Shown here: in pieces, positions 42,101 through 54,479 of the stretch
How positions within the stretch are numbered: the stretch's first letter is position 1
How the letters are laid out: the number at the start of each line of letters is the position of its first letter
NCBI GenBank assembly: GCA_029465975.1
Contig: CM055745.1
Coordinates: 15,082,812-15,146,811, forward strand
Direction of reading: 5' to 3'
From: Dallia pectoralis
Lineage: Eukaryota; Chordata; Actinopteri; Esociformes; Umbridae
DNA length: 64,000 bases
Notes under the pieces: model-generated
Database searches by the model: none
What the model saw: the letters and a program-made list of their open reading frames with translations, nothing else
Told to the model about the DNA's origin: nothing
Translations under genes and position numbers: made by a program

Positions 42101-45094
42101 AATAAGCAACATTTCAAGAAGTTGGATGTAAAAGCAACAACCTGTCCCATCGTTCCTTTAAGTGTCACTCACGGACATCCTGAAAAATCTCAATTCAAAA
42201 GGTGGATTTTTTGGTTTACCCTACACAGTTATACTTCACATTTACATCTTGTATTTTAGTTCATTTCTACATAGCTACACACACAGTACATTTACCACTT
42301 GATTATTTACCCTTTTTGTTTGCCCATTGGTCTTCCCATTTCATCCAGAGAAAAATATTAATGTTCCTCAATGTATGTATTTATTTATCTATTTTCAGTT
42401 TGTTGCACCATAACCAGATAACCAGATGTGTTATGCTATTCATTCATATGGGAAATTGATAGCACAATCCCTACAGTAAAGCTACATTAGGATATACATA
42501 ATTTCCTTTATAGCTTCCAACTACATTGACATAGATAGTTTTAATTAAAACCTTGACCAGCACTTCATGGTCAATGTTCATTGTGCAAATAATTCAGGGT
42601 CACACAGCATATCTTTTTAAACACATCCTTAAGATCTAAAGCACTGCAGCTTTTCTATCCGTTTGATGGGTTGTCCTACTCGCTTGATTAGCCAGAACTC
42701 CCTCTCACCAGCTCTGCCAGGTACAAATCAGTTTCTGATTACTACGGTAGAACCAGCAGCGTCACAGGCCTATCTTGGTAAGAAGGCAGTAGCACACGGT
42801 TAATGTAATTATTGACCACCCCGTCAGTGCAATTAGCGCTGAGAAAGATTTGAACATGGATTTGAATGCTAGATCTGTTAATGCGATGCCAGTGAGCGAG
42901 GCTCTGCATAATGGACAGGAAATGTAAAACCTGCTGAGAATGACTGTCTTCGGCGCGTGACATTTCCGTTTGCAGCTGGGATCGTGGGTGGATGAGATGC
43001 CCTTTGAGTTGGGCTGGCAATTTATTAACACACTTCACTGAATGCGATATCATCTTTCTTTCACTTCTAGCAATACTGTACATACATTACGACTTTCATT
43101 TGTAGCCATCTGCCTCAATTTCTTTTTAAACTGGATACAACAAACAATATCGTCATTACTTCATCTTCAAATATGCGCCATCGTTTTTCTTTCCAAATAT
43201 AAGCCTTTTCTGTTTAATCTTTCATTAGAGTTTGTATTGTGTCCGTCTTTCACCGTTTCTCCAACTACTTCTGATTGACAGGGGAGGATTTCTGTGTCAG
43301 GCTACAATAACATTTTGATAAAAATCATATTCAACTTAGCGATCCCAATAAACTTGACTTTTTAAAGCCACATCTCAAATGTTTGTAGTGAAAACTGTTA
43401 AAATTATGAATGAGTGTAACTTGCAAAAAAAACATTACAGTTTCAGTGTTCAAAGTGTCATTCTTGATTTGGCACATTGTTTTCCTTAGTCAAGGTTTTT
43501 GTGGGATAAAACTACAGTAACTTTACAACAGTGATGTAAATATATTTGTATATATGTTTCAGAAACAATCAACATGTACATTTCTGACTGCTGGGTCAAA
43601 TATAGAAAATTTTAAAGCTTGCTTTGCCCAGGATAACTACTAGATGACATAGGCAGGGTCAGAGGTCAAACACTTAAATTGCACGCCTTGGAATGGCTCA
43701 CAAACGAGGTCACCCATACATCACATGCTTGATGGGTTTTTGCATTGTGACCAACACTAAGCACAAGTCCATCAAAGTGAAGCATTGCTTCGTTGCTTTT
43801 ACTGCATAAACAATGTTGCATTTAGACATAATTCAGTGGGAAAGAAGCCCTAAATAAGGGTTCCAGAACAGGTCTTATATATGCCCGGTAGGCCCCAGGG
43901 ATCACGCTCGTGCATGGCCGCTTGAGTCCACCCATGCATGGCCTTCTCCTTGTAATTCTACCCATGTTGGACTGAAACATGGGGCTCACGTCCTTGATAT
44001 CTGGCCCCATGTGATGTCTGTTCGTCCGTGCAGGTGTCTCCGGGAGAGGTTATGATGGCTGGAGGATACTGAGACGCTCAACGGTCTTTGCATATTTATA
44101 CGTTGGCACATGCACACGGTTGCACGTGTGTGTCCATGTGTATCCATCCTTGTGGATGTTTGTGTACATGAGTGCGTGTGTGTGTGTTGCATGTGGATGC
44201 ATTTTCAAGCTCCATACAGCCATGTAATTTCTTGGAAATATTATATCTGCTCAACCTGCTTTATAAGACAGAATCCCCAGAAATTCACTTACAGGTTTGG
44301 ACATATACTAAACTGAATAGAAATGAAAGTATTGGAAACATGTTTAAGGAGATGCAATAAAAGATTCCAGAAATGTTCCTTATTGTAGGCGACCCAGGCA
44401 AGCCCTGGAGGGCATTTTATTCAAGAAAGAAGATAGGAAAAAGAAAGGAAAATCCTAGACAACTTGGGCTCTCTCAAACTCCAGCCTTTTTTCTATTCAG
44501 CTTTGGCCCAAAGTTAATACTCGTGATATCTCCTTTGGCAAGGTCCCAACTGGAGGCAGCTTAAGGATACAATGAGGGGGAAAAACGAAGATCATTTGCA
44601 TCCATCGATTTTTTTTATGAGGAAAACACACCATTGATCAAATATGCCAAAAAATGTAGACCTACTGAAAACAACTCATGGCTTATTTTGGAACGAGATG
44701 TTCTCAAAAACAGCATCAGTAACATCTATTGTAATGGCATAACCTTTAACAGATATTTTTCTGAAGAAAGATTGCTAAGAAACACAGCCTGCGAAGATTC
44801 CCTGCGCGAGCTATCTTCTCAGTGTTTTCCGGCTAATTGCAGCATAATGCCACCTCCCCCCGCGGGCGCTTAGAGCATTGAACACCCTGAATTAATCAAA
44901 TGCAAACTTGGTTTCACCCTTTAAACACGGCATCGGAGAAACATTCATATCTTATTCAGAGACGAGGATCCCACATGTGCTGCAGAGAGGCATCCTATTC
45001 ACTTTTTACTGCCCTGCGTTTGGCCAGAGCCAATGGGTAGTGCCATATTTGTGAACATTTGGATACATATACTCTTCTACATCTACATGTAATA
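42101..45094. other. Gene-free stretch with candidate conserved noncoding DNA
   Basis: No gene recognised. The part at 42540-43050 is unique, of balanced composition and rich in homeodomain-type cores (GGTTAATGTAATTATTGACC, GTGCAATTAGCGCTG) and looks like an enhancer-type element. A TG-rich stretch lies at about 44100-44190. The part at 44800-44950 has a similar conserved look. Confidence 0.4.
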
Positions 45095-45099
45095 AGCCA

Positions 45100-45450
45100 A
45101 ATATGATTGTAATGAGCCAAAACATTATGACCACTGGATAAAGTTAATAATGTTGACCATCTCCTAATAAGGGCACATGTAAAAGTCTGAACCATCAGTT
45201 TTCATGTTGAACAGCATTAGGAGAAATGTGCAGAAATGAACGACATTGACATGGCCAGAATATTGGGTCAAAGCATCTCTGAAACGGCAAGGCTCGTGGG
45301 TTGCTTCCGGTCAACAGTGGTGAGTACCTACAAACAGTGGACTGAGGTGCGACTAACCACAAACGGGTGCATCAACGTGCGAGGGCAACAAAGGCCGTCC
45401 CGTCTGGACCGAACCGCCGGAAGATTGGTCTACTGTAGCAGTAAGAGTTA
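45100..45450 (+). pseudogene. Tc1 element, 5' end only
   Basis: The terminal region reads AATGAGCCAAAACATTATGA and CCACTGGATAAAGTTAAT, typical of a fish Tc1 family. The transposase start follows at 45236: MNDIDMARILGQSISETARL then VGCFRSTVVSTYKQW, the first helix-turn-helix. The frame decays within 70 codons, and the catalytic domain is absent. Confidence 0.85.
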
Positions 45451-46884
45451 GCACTTAGCTCGACGAGACATGCTATTGGGTTTCAAGAATGAGACAAGAC
45501 GGTACGGTACTATTTTTAAGAAATCTTCAATGACGATTCATATGACTGGAAAAATTGACTTTTTTATTCACTGAAAGTCACAAAATGACAAACAATGCAG
45601 GTGCATATTGAAATGTTTTACCTAATCATCTTGTAAAGTTTACCTAATCATCTTGTAAAGGTTGTCACTTATGTTTAATTATGAGTATGAATTATCCTAT
45701 GCAGTAAAAGAGAAAGGAATACGCAAGCACTGTAAAAGGATTTGCCACAAGCTCGACTGACTGGCGTCTCTTCTTTTTGATTACTCCAGAGTTCTTTCCA
45801 CAAATTGAACATAAAATATTAAAAACGTTTTTTTTGTCTTATGTTTTAAGTGCAACCATACTCAAACTAGTAAACTCTCAATACCAAATCTGCAAACTTT
45901 GCGTGATGGCAGTTGTAGCAGTTTCTGCATGGACATTTTCACTGCGGTAGCTGTTGAACTCTGATGAAAAAAAGTAGCCACCCGTCTCACCCGCCAGAGC
46001 AAACGAGTATGTGCGATACACCAAGCCCAGCCTGGGTAGCAAGGTTTGTCGGCCTAATTTGACTCCAATCACGCTTCGTGCACAGCCACTTCCATATTAT
46101 TCCATAGTGCTCTAGTACACTGTACTCCTGTAATCTTTTTGCACTGCTCTTTTGCACTTCTGGTTGGATGCAACAGCATTTTGTTGTACTGTCCAATGAA
46201 AACAAACACATAACATTTAAATGTAAAAACCCAAATACGGTACAATTAGGACTGGCCAGTCGATCGTGGTTGTGTTTCATAATCTAGGTTGGCTCAATCG
46301 TCCTATAATATCCTGTACGTGTTCTCCAACTGTACTGGAAAAGAGACCACAGACTGCAGTTTTAATAGTGCACTTAGAGCCGTTCCTTCAGAGTAAAAAC
46401 TGCGTTACACGTTGGCAAACAGCGAACCCATAGCAAGTTAAAACCATAAGCAACGTTACGGCCTCTGCCTTCAATCTTTTTCGATATCGTATAGTGCCAG
46501 AAAGGAATGAACCATAACTAATGTAGCTTTATTGAGACGTTTCACCCGTATAAACATAACCCGGTCTTATTTGGGCTGCACCCAACAGAGAATGGCAATG
46601 CATTGAGTTGTTTTCAGTCCATTTGCATCGCCTGCATGATTACACAGAGAATTTACACAAGAAAGAATGAAAGGCCTCCGTCATGAAACATTTTACAACG
46701 GTCTTCACATTTGAGTTTGTCTGTTAACAGCTTCTAACCATCTTAAAAATGTGTCCACTATTACCAATCAAGTGCTTATGTCACCAGGCCTCTCTGTCAA
46801 ATCAATACAATCTTTATTTGAATGTTTTTTTTATTTAATCTTTATTAAATAGGCTGATTGAGAAGCTGATTGAGAAGCAGCCTT
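45451..46884. other. Gene-free stretch
   Basis: No gene recognised. A 22-bp tandem duplication (TTTACCTAATCATCTTGTAA unit) is at about 45618-45661. Confidence 0.4.
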
Positions 46885-46959
46885 GGGAGCAGCTGGGATT
46901 TGAACCCAGGACGTCATACACACAAAGTATGCACTCTACCACTGAGCTACCAACTGCTC
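46885..46959 (-). tRNA. tRNA-like pseudogene (anticodon loop TTTGTGT)
   Basis: The minus strand has a good T arm (CTGGG TTCAAAT CCCAG), a paired anticodon stem (CATAC/GTATG), a D arm (GCTC...GAGT) and a six-pair acceptor (GAGCAG/CTGCTC). The anticodon position reads UGT, nominally threonine. Four bases (TTGG) sit between acceptor and the usual TA-GCTC, distorting the fold, so it is probably a pseudogene or tRNA-derived repeat. Confidence 0.5.
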
Positions 46960-47199
46960 AAAGTAGATGGGCCTAGAGAAGAAAGCTAGTGACAAAAACT
47001 CTACAGTATGAGATTGGTTAGAATTAGTATTTATTATAGTATTTTCTTAAATAATAATAGTCATTGAAATAACAAAATTAAAAGTATCTGTGTTTAAGGA
47101 GAAACCACCAGCACATGACACTATTCTTCAACAGGAAATCTTACAATCCATGGTATCTGCTTGTTTACTACTAATTGACTGTTTTTCACCATAACCCAG
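46960..47199. other. Short gene-free stretch
   Basis: Nothing recognised. Confidence 0.4.
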
Positions 47200-47299
47200 A
47201 CTTAAATGAACATGTAGTGTGTTTTCACAATGGTATCAGTTACAAGTCATTATACACACACCTCAAAATGTTATTGAGCAAAATGTTATTGAGTGTATA

Positions 47300-48130
47300 T
47301 GCTCTCTCTGAAACAGGAGAAATCAATCAGACAGGAAAAACTTTGCGTCCGTTCCTCATCTCGATCAGACAGAAAGAGAAAAAGAGGATTTATTCAACAT
47401 TCACAATGTAAATCCTCCTCTATTACATACACTTAATAACTTCTATGAAATAAAACACGTCTTCAAAATAAAATACAATGTGTCTTTTCACCTTTCAGCA
47501 GAAACTGAGTTAACCACTGTTAAAGTTGTCTCTTTTCAACTTACAATAGCTTTGGTTAACATTTACCTATAAACATAGCTTATGTTACCACTTTCATGGT
47601 CCCTTTTATTTTATACATGAGCTGACAGACTTTTAACATAGTTTTTTTCCTAACTCTCAAATATATACAACATTCGTTTTTAACATTTTACACAATATTA
47701 TACATTACCAAACAATTTAACTTTACAAAAATGTTCTAAGGAGCCAAAAATGGAACCCTGTCCGACGTAGCCTTGATAGCAACACGTGTCTTTTCCATGC
47801 ACGACAATACGGCTATTTATCTATGTACATATATCCACATTTCCATAAAAAAAAAAATTCTGTGGACATTGAAAACATTCAGTAACATGTTAACATCTTA
47901 CACTTTATTTACTTGGAATAATTTACCACTCCACTAACCTGAAACAGGAGAAATAAATCAGACAGGAAAAACTTTGCGTCCGTTCCTCATCTCGATCAGC
48001 CAGAAAGAGAAAGACCGCAAAGCGACCCGAACTGACGTAAAGCTTCCTGTAGCACAATAATCGGCAGTCTGCCCCTGTTGGTGAACCCATGAATTACTCC
48101 TAACCTCTATATAAAATATTCGAGTGCAAG
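47300..48130 (-). mobile_element. Possible LTR-like element with duplicated exon-like block
   Basis: On the minus strand a TATA-like TTTTATATAGAGG (about 48120-48105) is followed by a 73-bp block (48011-47939) ending CTCCTGTTTCAG|GTTAGT, a good splice donor. The block recurs 631 bp downstream (47380-47308) with two mismatches and no indels. There it again ends at TTTCAG, but joins different sequence (AGAGAGCAT). An AATAAA lies just before the second copy (plus TTTATT 47389-47394). Clean ends and target duplication were not found. Confidence 0.4.
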
Positions 48131-48344
48131 AATAGTGGAAACAGGTTCATTACCCCTGGACAAATGCTCAAAAACATTATATATAACCATACTGAAAATA
48201 CCACAAATGTGATAACAACTTTAGTGGGCATCACACACAGTGTGTACTGTCACTGTGCATGTACTAGCTTAGGGACTGATTTTAGACTTGTTTGTCGTCC
48301 TCGGTGGTCCAGCTGTCTATGCAGCTGAATCAGGTGTGTATTCA

Positions 48345-48505
48345 TAAAGAATCCTACAATGTGATTTTCTGGATTTTTTTCTCATTTTGTCTTTCATAGT
48401 TGACATGTACCTATAATGAAAATTACAGGCCTCATCTTTTTAAGTGGTAGACCTTGCACAATTGGCGGCTGACTAAATACTTTTTTGCCCTACTGTATAT
48501 ATCTC
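48345..48505. mobile_element. Tc1 terminal fragment
   Basis: The text ATCCTACAATGTGATTTTCTGG, then TTGCACAATTGGCGGCTGAC and TAAATACTTTTTTGCCCTAC is the end region of a common fish Tc1 family. An internal piece of the same family is at 53778-53970. Confidence 0.8.
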
Positions 48506-49612
48506 TGCAAAATGCATTTGACTGGCTGACCGCTATTAGCACACTTCGCCTCATTCTCTCTTACGTCAATAAAGTATACATTATCCAATGCATTATATTT
48601 ATAGTATTTTATGCTTTATGTCTTTTCGTCTGACCTTTTTAGCAATCGGGTCATTCAGATGCTGTGAAACAAGTACTCATTCAGAACATATTTTATTGTT
48701 CTATTATTGTTTCCGTCGCTTCAGTTCATCGTTTCTCTCTTTTCTACGACCGCATTTGAAGTAGCAATCAAAGTCACAACACCAGAGTTCAATAAACAAT
48801 AATACGGGTGAGTTGATGTCGACAGCAGATGAACTGTTATGAGTCCGCAGGCCTACATAGCCCATGTGTGTTCATTGGGGGATAGCAGCTTACTGATGCC
48901 CAATGATTTGCCTATCAAGGACAGGGGCACCATGCCCGTAGCCCAGCTGGCATCCACTGGTGACCGCCGGCTTTCGCAATGGTGCGTCGGCGGAGCGTGT
49001 CCTGCCATGTGCCCTCTAACCCCCACACAACCCCCGGCCCCCCGAGGACTTTACACTCACCTACATGCAAATGGAAGAATGGACCATAAATTCCCTGTCA
49101 TTTACGGATCGGAAGCGACAAAAGGAGACCTATGACGAATGGCGTGGACGAATGACACAGCCCGCTGACATTCTCCCTACCTACCTCCTCTTCCTTCTTT
49201 CCTCTGACAAATGATTTTGAGAGCACACCTCATCATTTCAATGAGCTTTTTTTCCCCTTTTTCCCGTTTGTCATAAATCCTGTTAACCTTCTCATTTTCA
49301 AGTTCACTAATTTTTAAGATTTTCCATGTGCCTCGGTGCACTTTGTCAGAGAGCAAACCAGCGGTTTAATTGTCAAGACCCCATTAAACAGGGCTGTTTT
49401 GTGAATGCCCACATTTCTGGGAATGCAAAGCCTGTTGCCCTGTTACCGCTCAATGCTGTCATGTTCTGTTCCACATGTCAAGCCAATAGCCAACACAAAT
49501 ATTCTATAAAACACTGTAGCTTGTCAGTTTCTGCCAAGACCAAACTGCACGGACAATACTGGAAGTATACTGAAGTGTTTAGTGCAAGGTGACAGTGTAG
49601 ACACAGTGATAG
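48506..49612. other. Gene-free stretch
   Basis: No gene recognised. A GC-richer block at 48840-49140 is open for about 98 codons on the plus strand but shows no known motif. Confidence 0.4.
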
Positions 49613-50245
49613 TTAACACTAGAAGCGACGGGAGGGGTCAATTTGACCCAGTGGTACTTTAAAAACATTTTTTGCGGCACTCAATAAACTTACAGGAAGC
49701 TCCTTTTAGAAAAGCAAATGTAAAGCTTCTGCCCAAATTTGTCCAGATGCGCTATTTGCCATTTAGATTTTTCTTCTGCCTCCAGGTGCCACATAAAAAG
49801 TTAAACCAAAAAATGAAAGCCTTGCAAATTAATATAGGCTAAAAGTTTACATTATCATGTAGTAGGTGCATGTAGATATAAGTCTTTCAAGTACCATTTT
49901 ACCACAAAAATTATTTTAAATTAAACCAACTATTTGGAAAATATTGACACAGAATAGTGTTCGTGATTTTTTTTAAATAACATACATAGCTTGATTCCAT
50001 GTGAATGTCACTTAAAGACAATTGTCCATTATGGCGTTTTGGTAAAGGATTTTTTTAAACTGTATTATTAATTGTAACCAAAAAATACATAATTTTTTTA
50101 ATGGTAGTCAATAAGGTTATATAGCCTATTGTTTGAACCATAGGCAACCGATAATAGTTGATACACAAACATTATTACATAAAGATAATATGCATTGTTA
50201 GTCTGGTCAAAGATGTACGTTGTGTGTACCCTATTGTAGTGCTGA
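49613..50245 (+). mobile_element. piggyBac-type element, left end and interior
   Basis: It starts TTAACACTAGAAGCGACGGG (TTAA at 49613-49616), matching the inverted end at 34260. It continues with TTTGACCCAGTGGTACTTTA and GCGGCACTCAATAAACTTAC. The part at 49850-50230 aligns with 37280-37600, which leads into a piggyBac transposase C-terminus there. No coding part survives here. Confidence 0.6.
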
Positions 50246-50943
50246 AAATAGCCCAAACTCTCATGAACCAAGGTGTAGTGCAGAGGAAAAGCAAGGCACA
50301 GAGCTAGTATATCCGCTTAAAATCAGGTTTATTTTAATCAAAACAAACCAGAAATAGCGAAAACACTTAACACTGCACAGATAAAATGAGATTGTGGATA
50401 TACAGCTACTTTCTAATACCACTCAAACAGCACTCTAACTCAACACTCACCCTATACATTCATGTCACAATATCCAACACTGTGCACCAAAACCCAGTGA
50501 CTTTTAACAAAAACATAATCATCTAACCTTATCATTCTAAATCAATTATTTAAGTGCTCAAAGTTATGTTAGTGCTCAAAGGTAAATGAGTGTCACAATA
50601 CCCTACTAGCCCACTATATGTCCTCAGTGGACTAGGAATTGTGACAAACCTGACATTTCTAACACTGACACTTTCAACTGTTTTGATTGATTGCGCTCAA
50701 TGCATTCTGTGTTCTATGCTAAAGTGAGAAATGTATGTAATACTTGACACACATAGTATACGCCCATTTAATTGTTTTAATTAATAATTTGTCTGCTTCA
50801 GATGTCGCTTGCTTGTGGCAAGTCTGTGAAGAAAATATCAGTGACTACATTTCTTCCCTTCTCTAAGAAGGGTTGCATTTATTGTGGCTTTGGTAGGGAA
50901 TAGATAGCTATAGAGAACCATCTAGTATATACATCTAGTAAGA
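50246..50943. other. Gene-free stretch
   Basis: No gene recognised; AT-rich. Confidence 0.4.
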
Positions 50944-51180
50944 ATGCCACCTGGGCACCTCCCTAGAGAGGTGTTCCAGGCACGTCCAGCTGGGAGGAGA
51001 CCCAGGACTAGGTGGAGAGATTATATCTCCACACTGGCCAGGGAATGCCTCGGGATTCCCCAGTCGGAGCTGGCTAATATTGCCAGGGAAAGAAAAGTTT
51101 GGGGTTCCCTGCTAGAGCTGCTACCCCCGCGACCCGACCCCGGATAAGCGGTTGAAGATGAGATGAGAGATATAGATATC
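50944..51180 (+). pseudogene. Rex3 (RTE-type LINE) 3' end
   Basis: Coding piece PPGHLPREVFQARPAGRRPR, then TRWRDYISTLARECLGIPQS and LLELLPPRPDPG is the C-terminus of fish Rex3/RTE reverse transcriptase. It ends with GATAAGCGGTTGAAGATGAG then ATGAGAGATATAG, the very short repeat-like 3' tail usual for Rex3. The copy is extremely 5'-truncated. Confidence 0.85.
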
Positions 51181-51399
51181 TTATTTTTTTAAGTGGCACA
51201 TTGATAGGACATCTTTTTATTAGCCCCTTTTTTAAATGACAGGTACGATATTTCGTAATTATACATTGTATCCCAACATCTTTTTTTATCATAACATGTA
51301 TTTCATAAAATCTTTAACATTTAATGACATATTTCAATGTGTATTTCATACAATGAAAGTGGGTAGTCTTTAGTTAGTCTTTAATTTAAAATAATTACT
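51181..51399. other. Short AT-rich stretch
   Basis: Nothing recognised. Confidence 0.4.
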
Positions 51400-51905
51400 A
51401 TTCTTCAATGGGATCGAGCCACCCATTTCAGTTCAGTCAACCTTTGTGGTGAGCAATGTGTGGCTGTTGTCCTCAAGTCAATCCACAGATTTTGAATTGG
51501 ATTTAGGCCAGAGCTTGGCCACTCAAGGAACTTCAAATTTTTATCTTTAAGTCACTGCGTAGTTTTTTTGGTGTGTTTAGGGTCCTTCGTGCAGGAAGTT
51601 GAACCACCTACCCATCTTCAGCAGTCTAGCAGAGGGCCACAGGTTTTCCTAAAAAATGTGGGTGTACTTGGCAGCATCCATTTTATCTACAAACCTGACC
51701 AATGGCCTAGTCCCTGCCGAAGAGAAAACACCCCTACAACATCATTTTGCTACACCATGCTTCACAGTATGGTGTGTGTTTGGTTTCTGAAAAACATAAC
51801 ACTTGCAGTCAATTCCAAAAAGTTCAACCTTGGTCTCATCTGACCATAAATTAATCTTCCATGTGTTTTTTTGCAAAGAGCAAATGAGACTCCATGTGGC
51901 CTTTT
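51400..51905 (-). pseudogene. Tc1 transposase relic
   Basis: Minus-strand pieces are WKINLWSDETKVELFG at about 51870-51820, holding the second catalytic aspartate, and a segment near 51720 corresponding to the GGGS/CFS part. Further on, 51560-51420 shows the region with the WPSQSPDLNPIE block in decayed form. Short deletions break the frame. Confidence 0.75.
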
Positions 51906-51914
51906 TTTTCAGAA

Positions 51915-52027
51915 AGTCGCCTTGCATGGTAGACACGGTCGTCAGGGTATGAATGGGTGAATGTGAGGCAGGATCTGTAAAGCGCTTTGGATAAAAGCGC
52001 TATATAAAAGTGAGCATTTACCATTTT
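51915..52027 (+). mobile_element. SINE fragment (same family as 10785-11034)
   Basis: It shares CCTTGCATGGTAGACACGGT, GAATGTGAGGCAGGATC-type sequence, AAGCGCTTTGGATAAAAGCG and a TTTACCATTT end. Only the 3' half is present; the tRNA-like head is missing. Confidence 0.75.
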
Positions 52028-53339
52028 GAATCTGACCTTGAATGTTACCGACAAAGTTAAGGCTTTGCAGTGGTTCTTGGGGTTTTCCAAATATTATAGG
52101 CACAAAATCGTTGTGCGCCAGTGTAGCTGAATACGTGACAAGAACTTAACACGAAAAGTAGCTAATGTTTCTCAGCTCATCAAAGAGTAATGTGATAAGA
52201 TGAGCCAATGATGCGAGCGTATTGTCATTTACATTTGCTCCTCCTCTTGACAGATTTACACATCTCTTTGGTCGGATATCCGTTTCGACTATAAGAATCC
52301 AGTGCAATGTGAATAAACATGCCTGCACATACGCATAATCGGAATTCATAATTTGTACTAAACTATTAAATGCATCTGAATATTTACACAAATAAAAAAA
52401 TTATTAACAAACTATTGTCTGCTAGTTGCTGGATGTTTTAAAGATACAAAAAGCGATGCATGCTTGTACTTAGAAATTGAATCTGCCGTGAGATCAAGAG
52501 CTGAGGACCACTAATTGTTAAATAAATTTGCATATTAAACTAAATCATAAAGACCTGAAATCCATGGTGTGGTATGATGTAGGTTGAAAGGATGCGTGGC
52601 AGTCTATCTGGATCTCTGGGTGGTTGTTCGCTTTGACAATCAAACACAAGCCGGTTTTAACATCTCTCACTATCCTGCATTACTCTTGATGTTCAGTGGG
52701 CTCTTAATGCGTTCAGGCAAATGACAGTGGGGTCAAGCATGGTCAAGCCTAAGCCTGCAATGAACAGTGACTAGGTTTATCTCAGATTAGATCCTAGATG
52801 ATGTGATTGAAGGGCTTGATCAAATATAATTATAGCTGTCTGAAAATAAGTTTGGCAGAAAATGTGTATTTGACTACAATATGGTCATCACTTGAACTAC
52901 ATTCTATACTGAGGAAAATAGTTAACAATTTTACACATGCAACATTTTCAAGTACACCATTTTGATAGGAGTCTGTACATGGTAGCAACACATTCTTAAA
53001 ATGGATTATAAATAATGCCCCTTACTGGCATGACTTTTAAACATTGAAATTGGTTGATAATGTAAAGATGTAATCTTTCAGGGTGAATTTATAACGCGGT
53101 GTATTCAAAAAATTGCTAGAATAGTCCTTCTTTCTTAGTTGATTTCTCCAGTGCATGCATACAGCCACATGATGGGTTAAATGTTTGCCTGGCTGTCACG
53201 GTAGGCTACAAGGCATAATGTTTCCACCCCGTGTTTCACGGTTTCACCCTAACGAACGCGTCCCCCGTTCCTGTCAATTTTCTTGTCATTACTCACTCCA
53301 GGTAAGAAATAGTAATTAGTATGTATATTTAAGTATGCT
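52028..53339. other. Gene-free stretch
   Basis: No gene recognised. The part at 52170-52390 is unique, with ATGAATTC/TAAT cores and a possible conserved-noncoding look. Confidence 0.35.
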
Positions 53340-53765
53340 CCTTTAGTGTTACTGTTCCTTGTTACATGTCATCAATCAATCAAATGTATTTAATATAGCC
53401 CTTTTTACAACAACGTTGTCACAAAGTGCTTTTACAAACACCCAGCCTGAACCCGACAGAGCACACATCGACAACTTGATACACATGGGCTAGGAAAAAC
53501 TTCCTGATGGGTCGAATTTAGGAAGAAACCTAGAGAGGAACCAGACTCTGAGGGGTGGCCAGTCCTCTTCTGGCTGTGCTGGGTGAAAATGTCAGGTAGC
53601 ATCAGCTGCTCAGTCTGTAAAACAACCAGGGGGCCCCAGGATGATTCCGTCACATGTTCCCAGGGCCGACCCACAGCGCGGGCAGCAGGAAAAAAGGCAC
53701 AGGGAATGGTTACACACCCTAGTTCTCTACGTCCCCGGCACAATAGTATAACAGCATACATCTTG
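53340..53765 (-). mobile_element. L2-type LINE 3' end
   Basis: This is the reverse complement of the 3' region of the L2 copy at 57320-58905. It shares CACTTTGTGACAAC-type sequence, the CCTCTCTAGGTTTCTTCCTA block and a TGATTGATTGA tail (here ATCAATCAATCAAA at 53349). Noncoding 3' UTR only. Confidence 0.8.
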
Positions 53766-53777
53766 AAACTGAGACAT

Positions 53778-53970
53778 TATTTCCTAATAATTGCTCCCAC
53801 AGTTGATTTCTTCACACCAAGCTGCTTACCTATTGCCGTTTCAGTCTTCCCAGCCTGGTGCAGGCCTACAAATAGAAATATTGCTTGTTTGATGGTGACC
53901 AAATACTTATTTTCCACCATAATTTGCAAAATAAATCATAAAAAATGATTTGGTGTATTTGGTGACATTA
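53778..53970 (-). mobile_element. Tc1 fragment with internal deletion
   Basis: The piece CCTAATAATTGCTCCCACAG, then TTGATTTCTTCACACCAAGC and CAGTCTTCCCAGCCTGGTGC is the N-terminal transposase region of a fish Tc1 family. It jumps directly to the terminal repeat (GGTGACCAAATACTTATTTT, CCACCATAATTTGCAAA). Confidence 0.85.
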
Positions 53971-54479
53971 AGAGGCACACCCTCCGCTCCAGTGCCCCGT
54001 CCTGCTTTGGGAGGCGGAGCTTCTCTGCTTCAACACCCCGTCCTACCTCTGGTCCTCAACCCTTGTTGGTTGTACTGGTCATGTAGGTGGGGGCCTGCGC
54101 CTTGAGAGTGGGCTACTGTCAGGTCAGAGGATATGGTCTCTAGGCCATTCTATGTTTGCCCTAAAGTAATAAGTAAATTTATCCGCTTCATTTAATGGTG
54201 GTTGTGGTTGGTTGGTTGGTTAAAAAAATCACAGAAACTATTAAAGAGGCTACATTAACTTAATTATAAACACAATAAAGGTTCTGCATGGTCAGAGTGC
54301 ATGTAAATGTACCGTTTCAAAATTTTCGAAAAGAAATTGTTGATCACAAAAAAAACACAATAAATAAGTATTTTATAAAAACATAAACAAACTCAAAAAT
54401 TATATACAAAATAAATAAAGGGTCTTGCACATAAAACTATGTTACAGAACCCCTTTCAGCACTGTTGCAATCTACAACC
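53971..54479. other. Gene-free stretch
   Basis: No gene recognised. Confidence 0.4.

Noticed and set aside
48839..49135. 98-codon plus-strand frame in a GC-rich block
   Set aside because: Proline-rich translation without recognisable motif or splice context. It could be chance or part of a conserved noncoding block.
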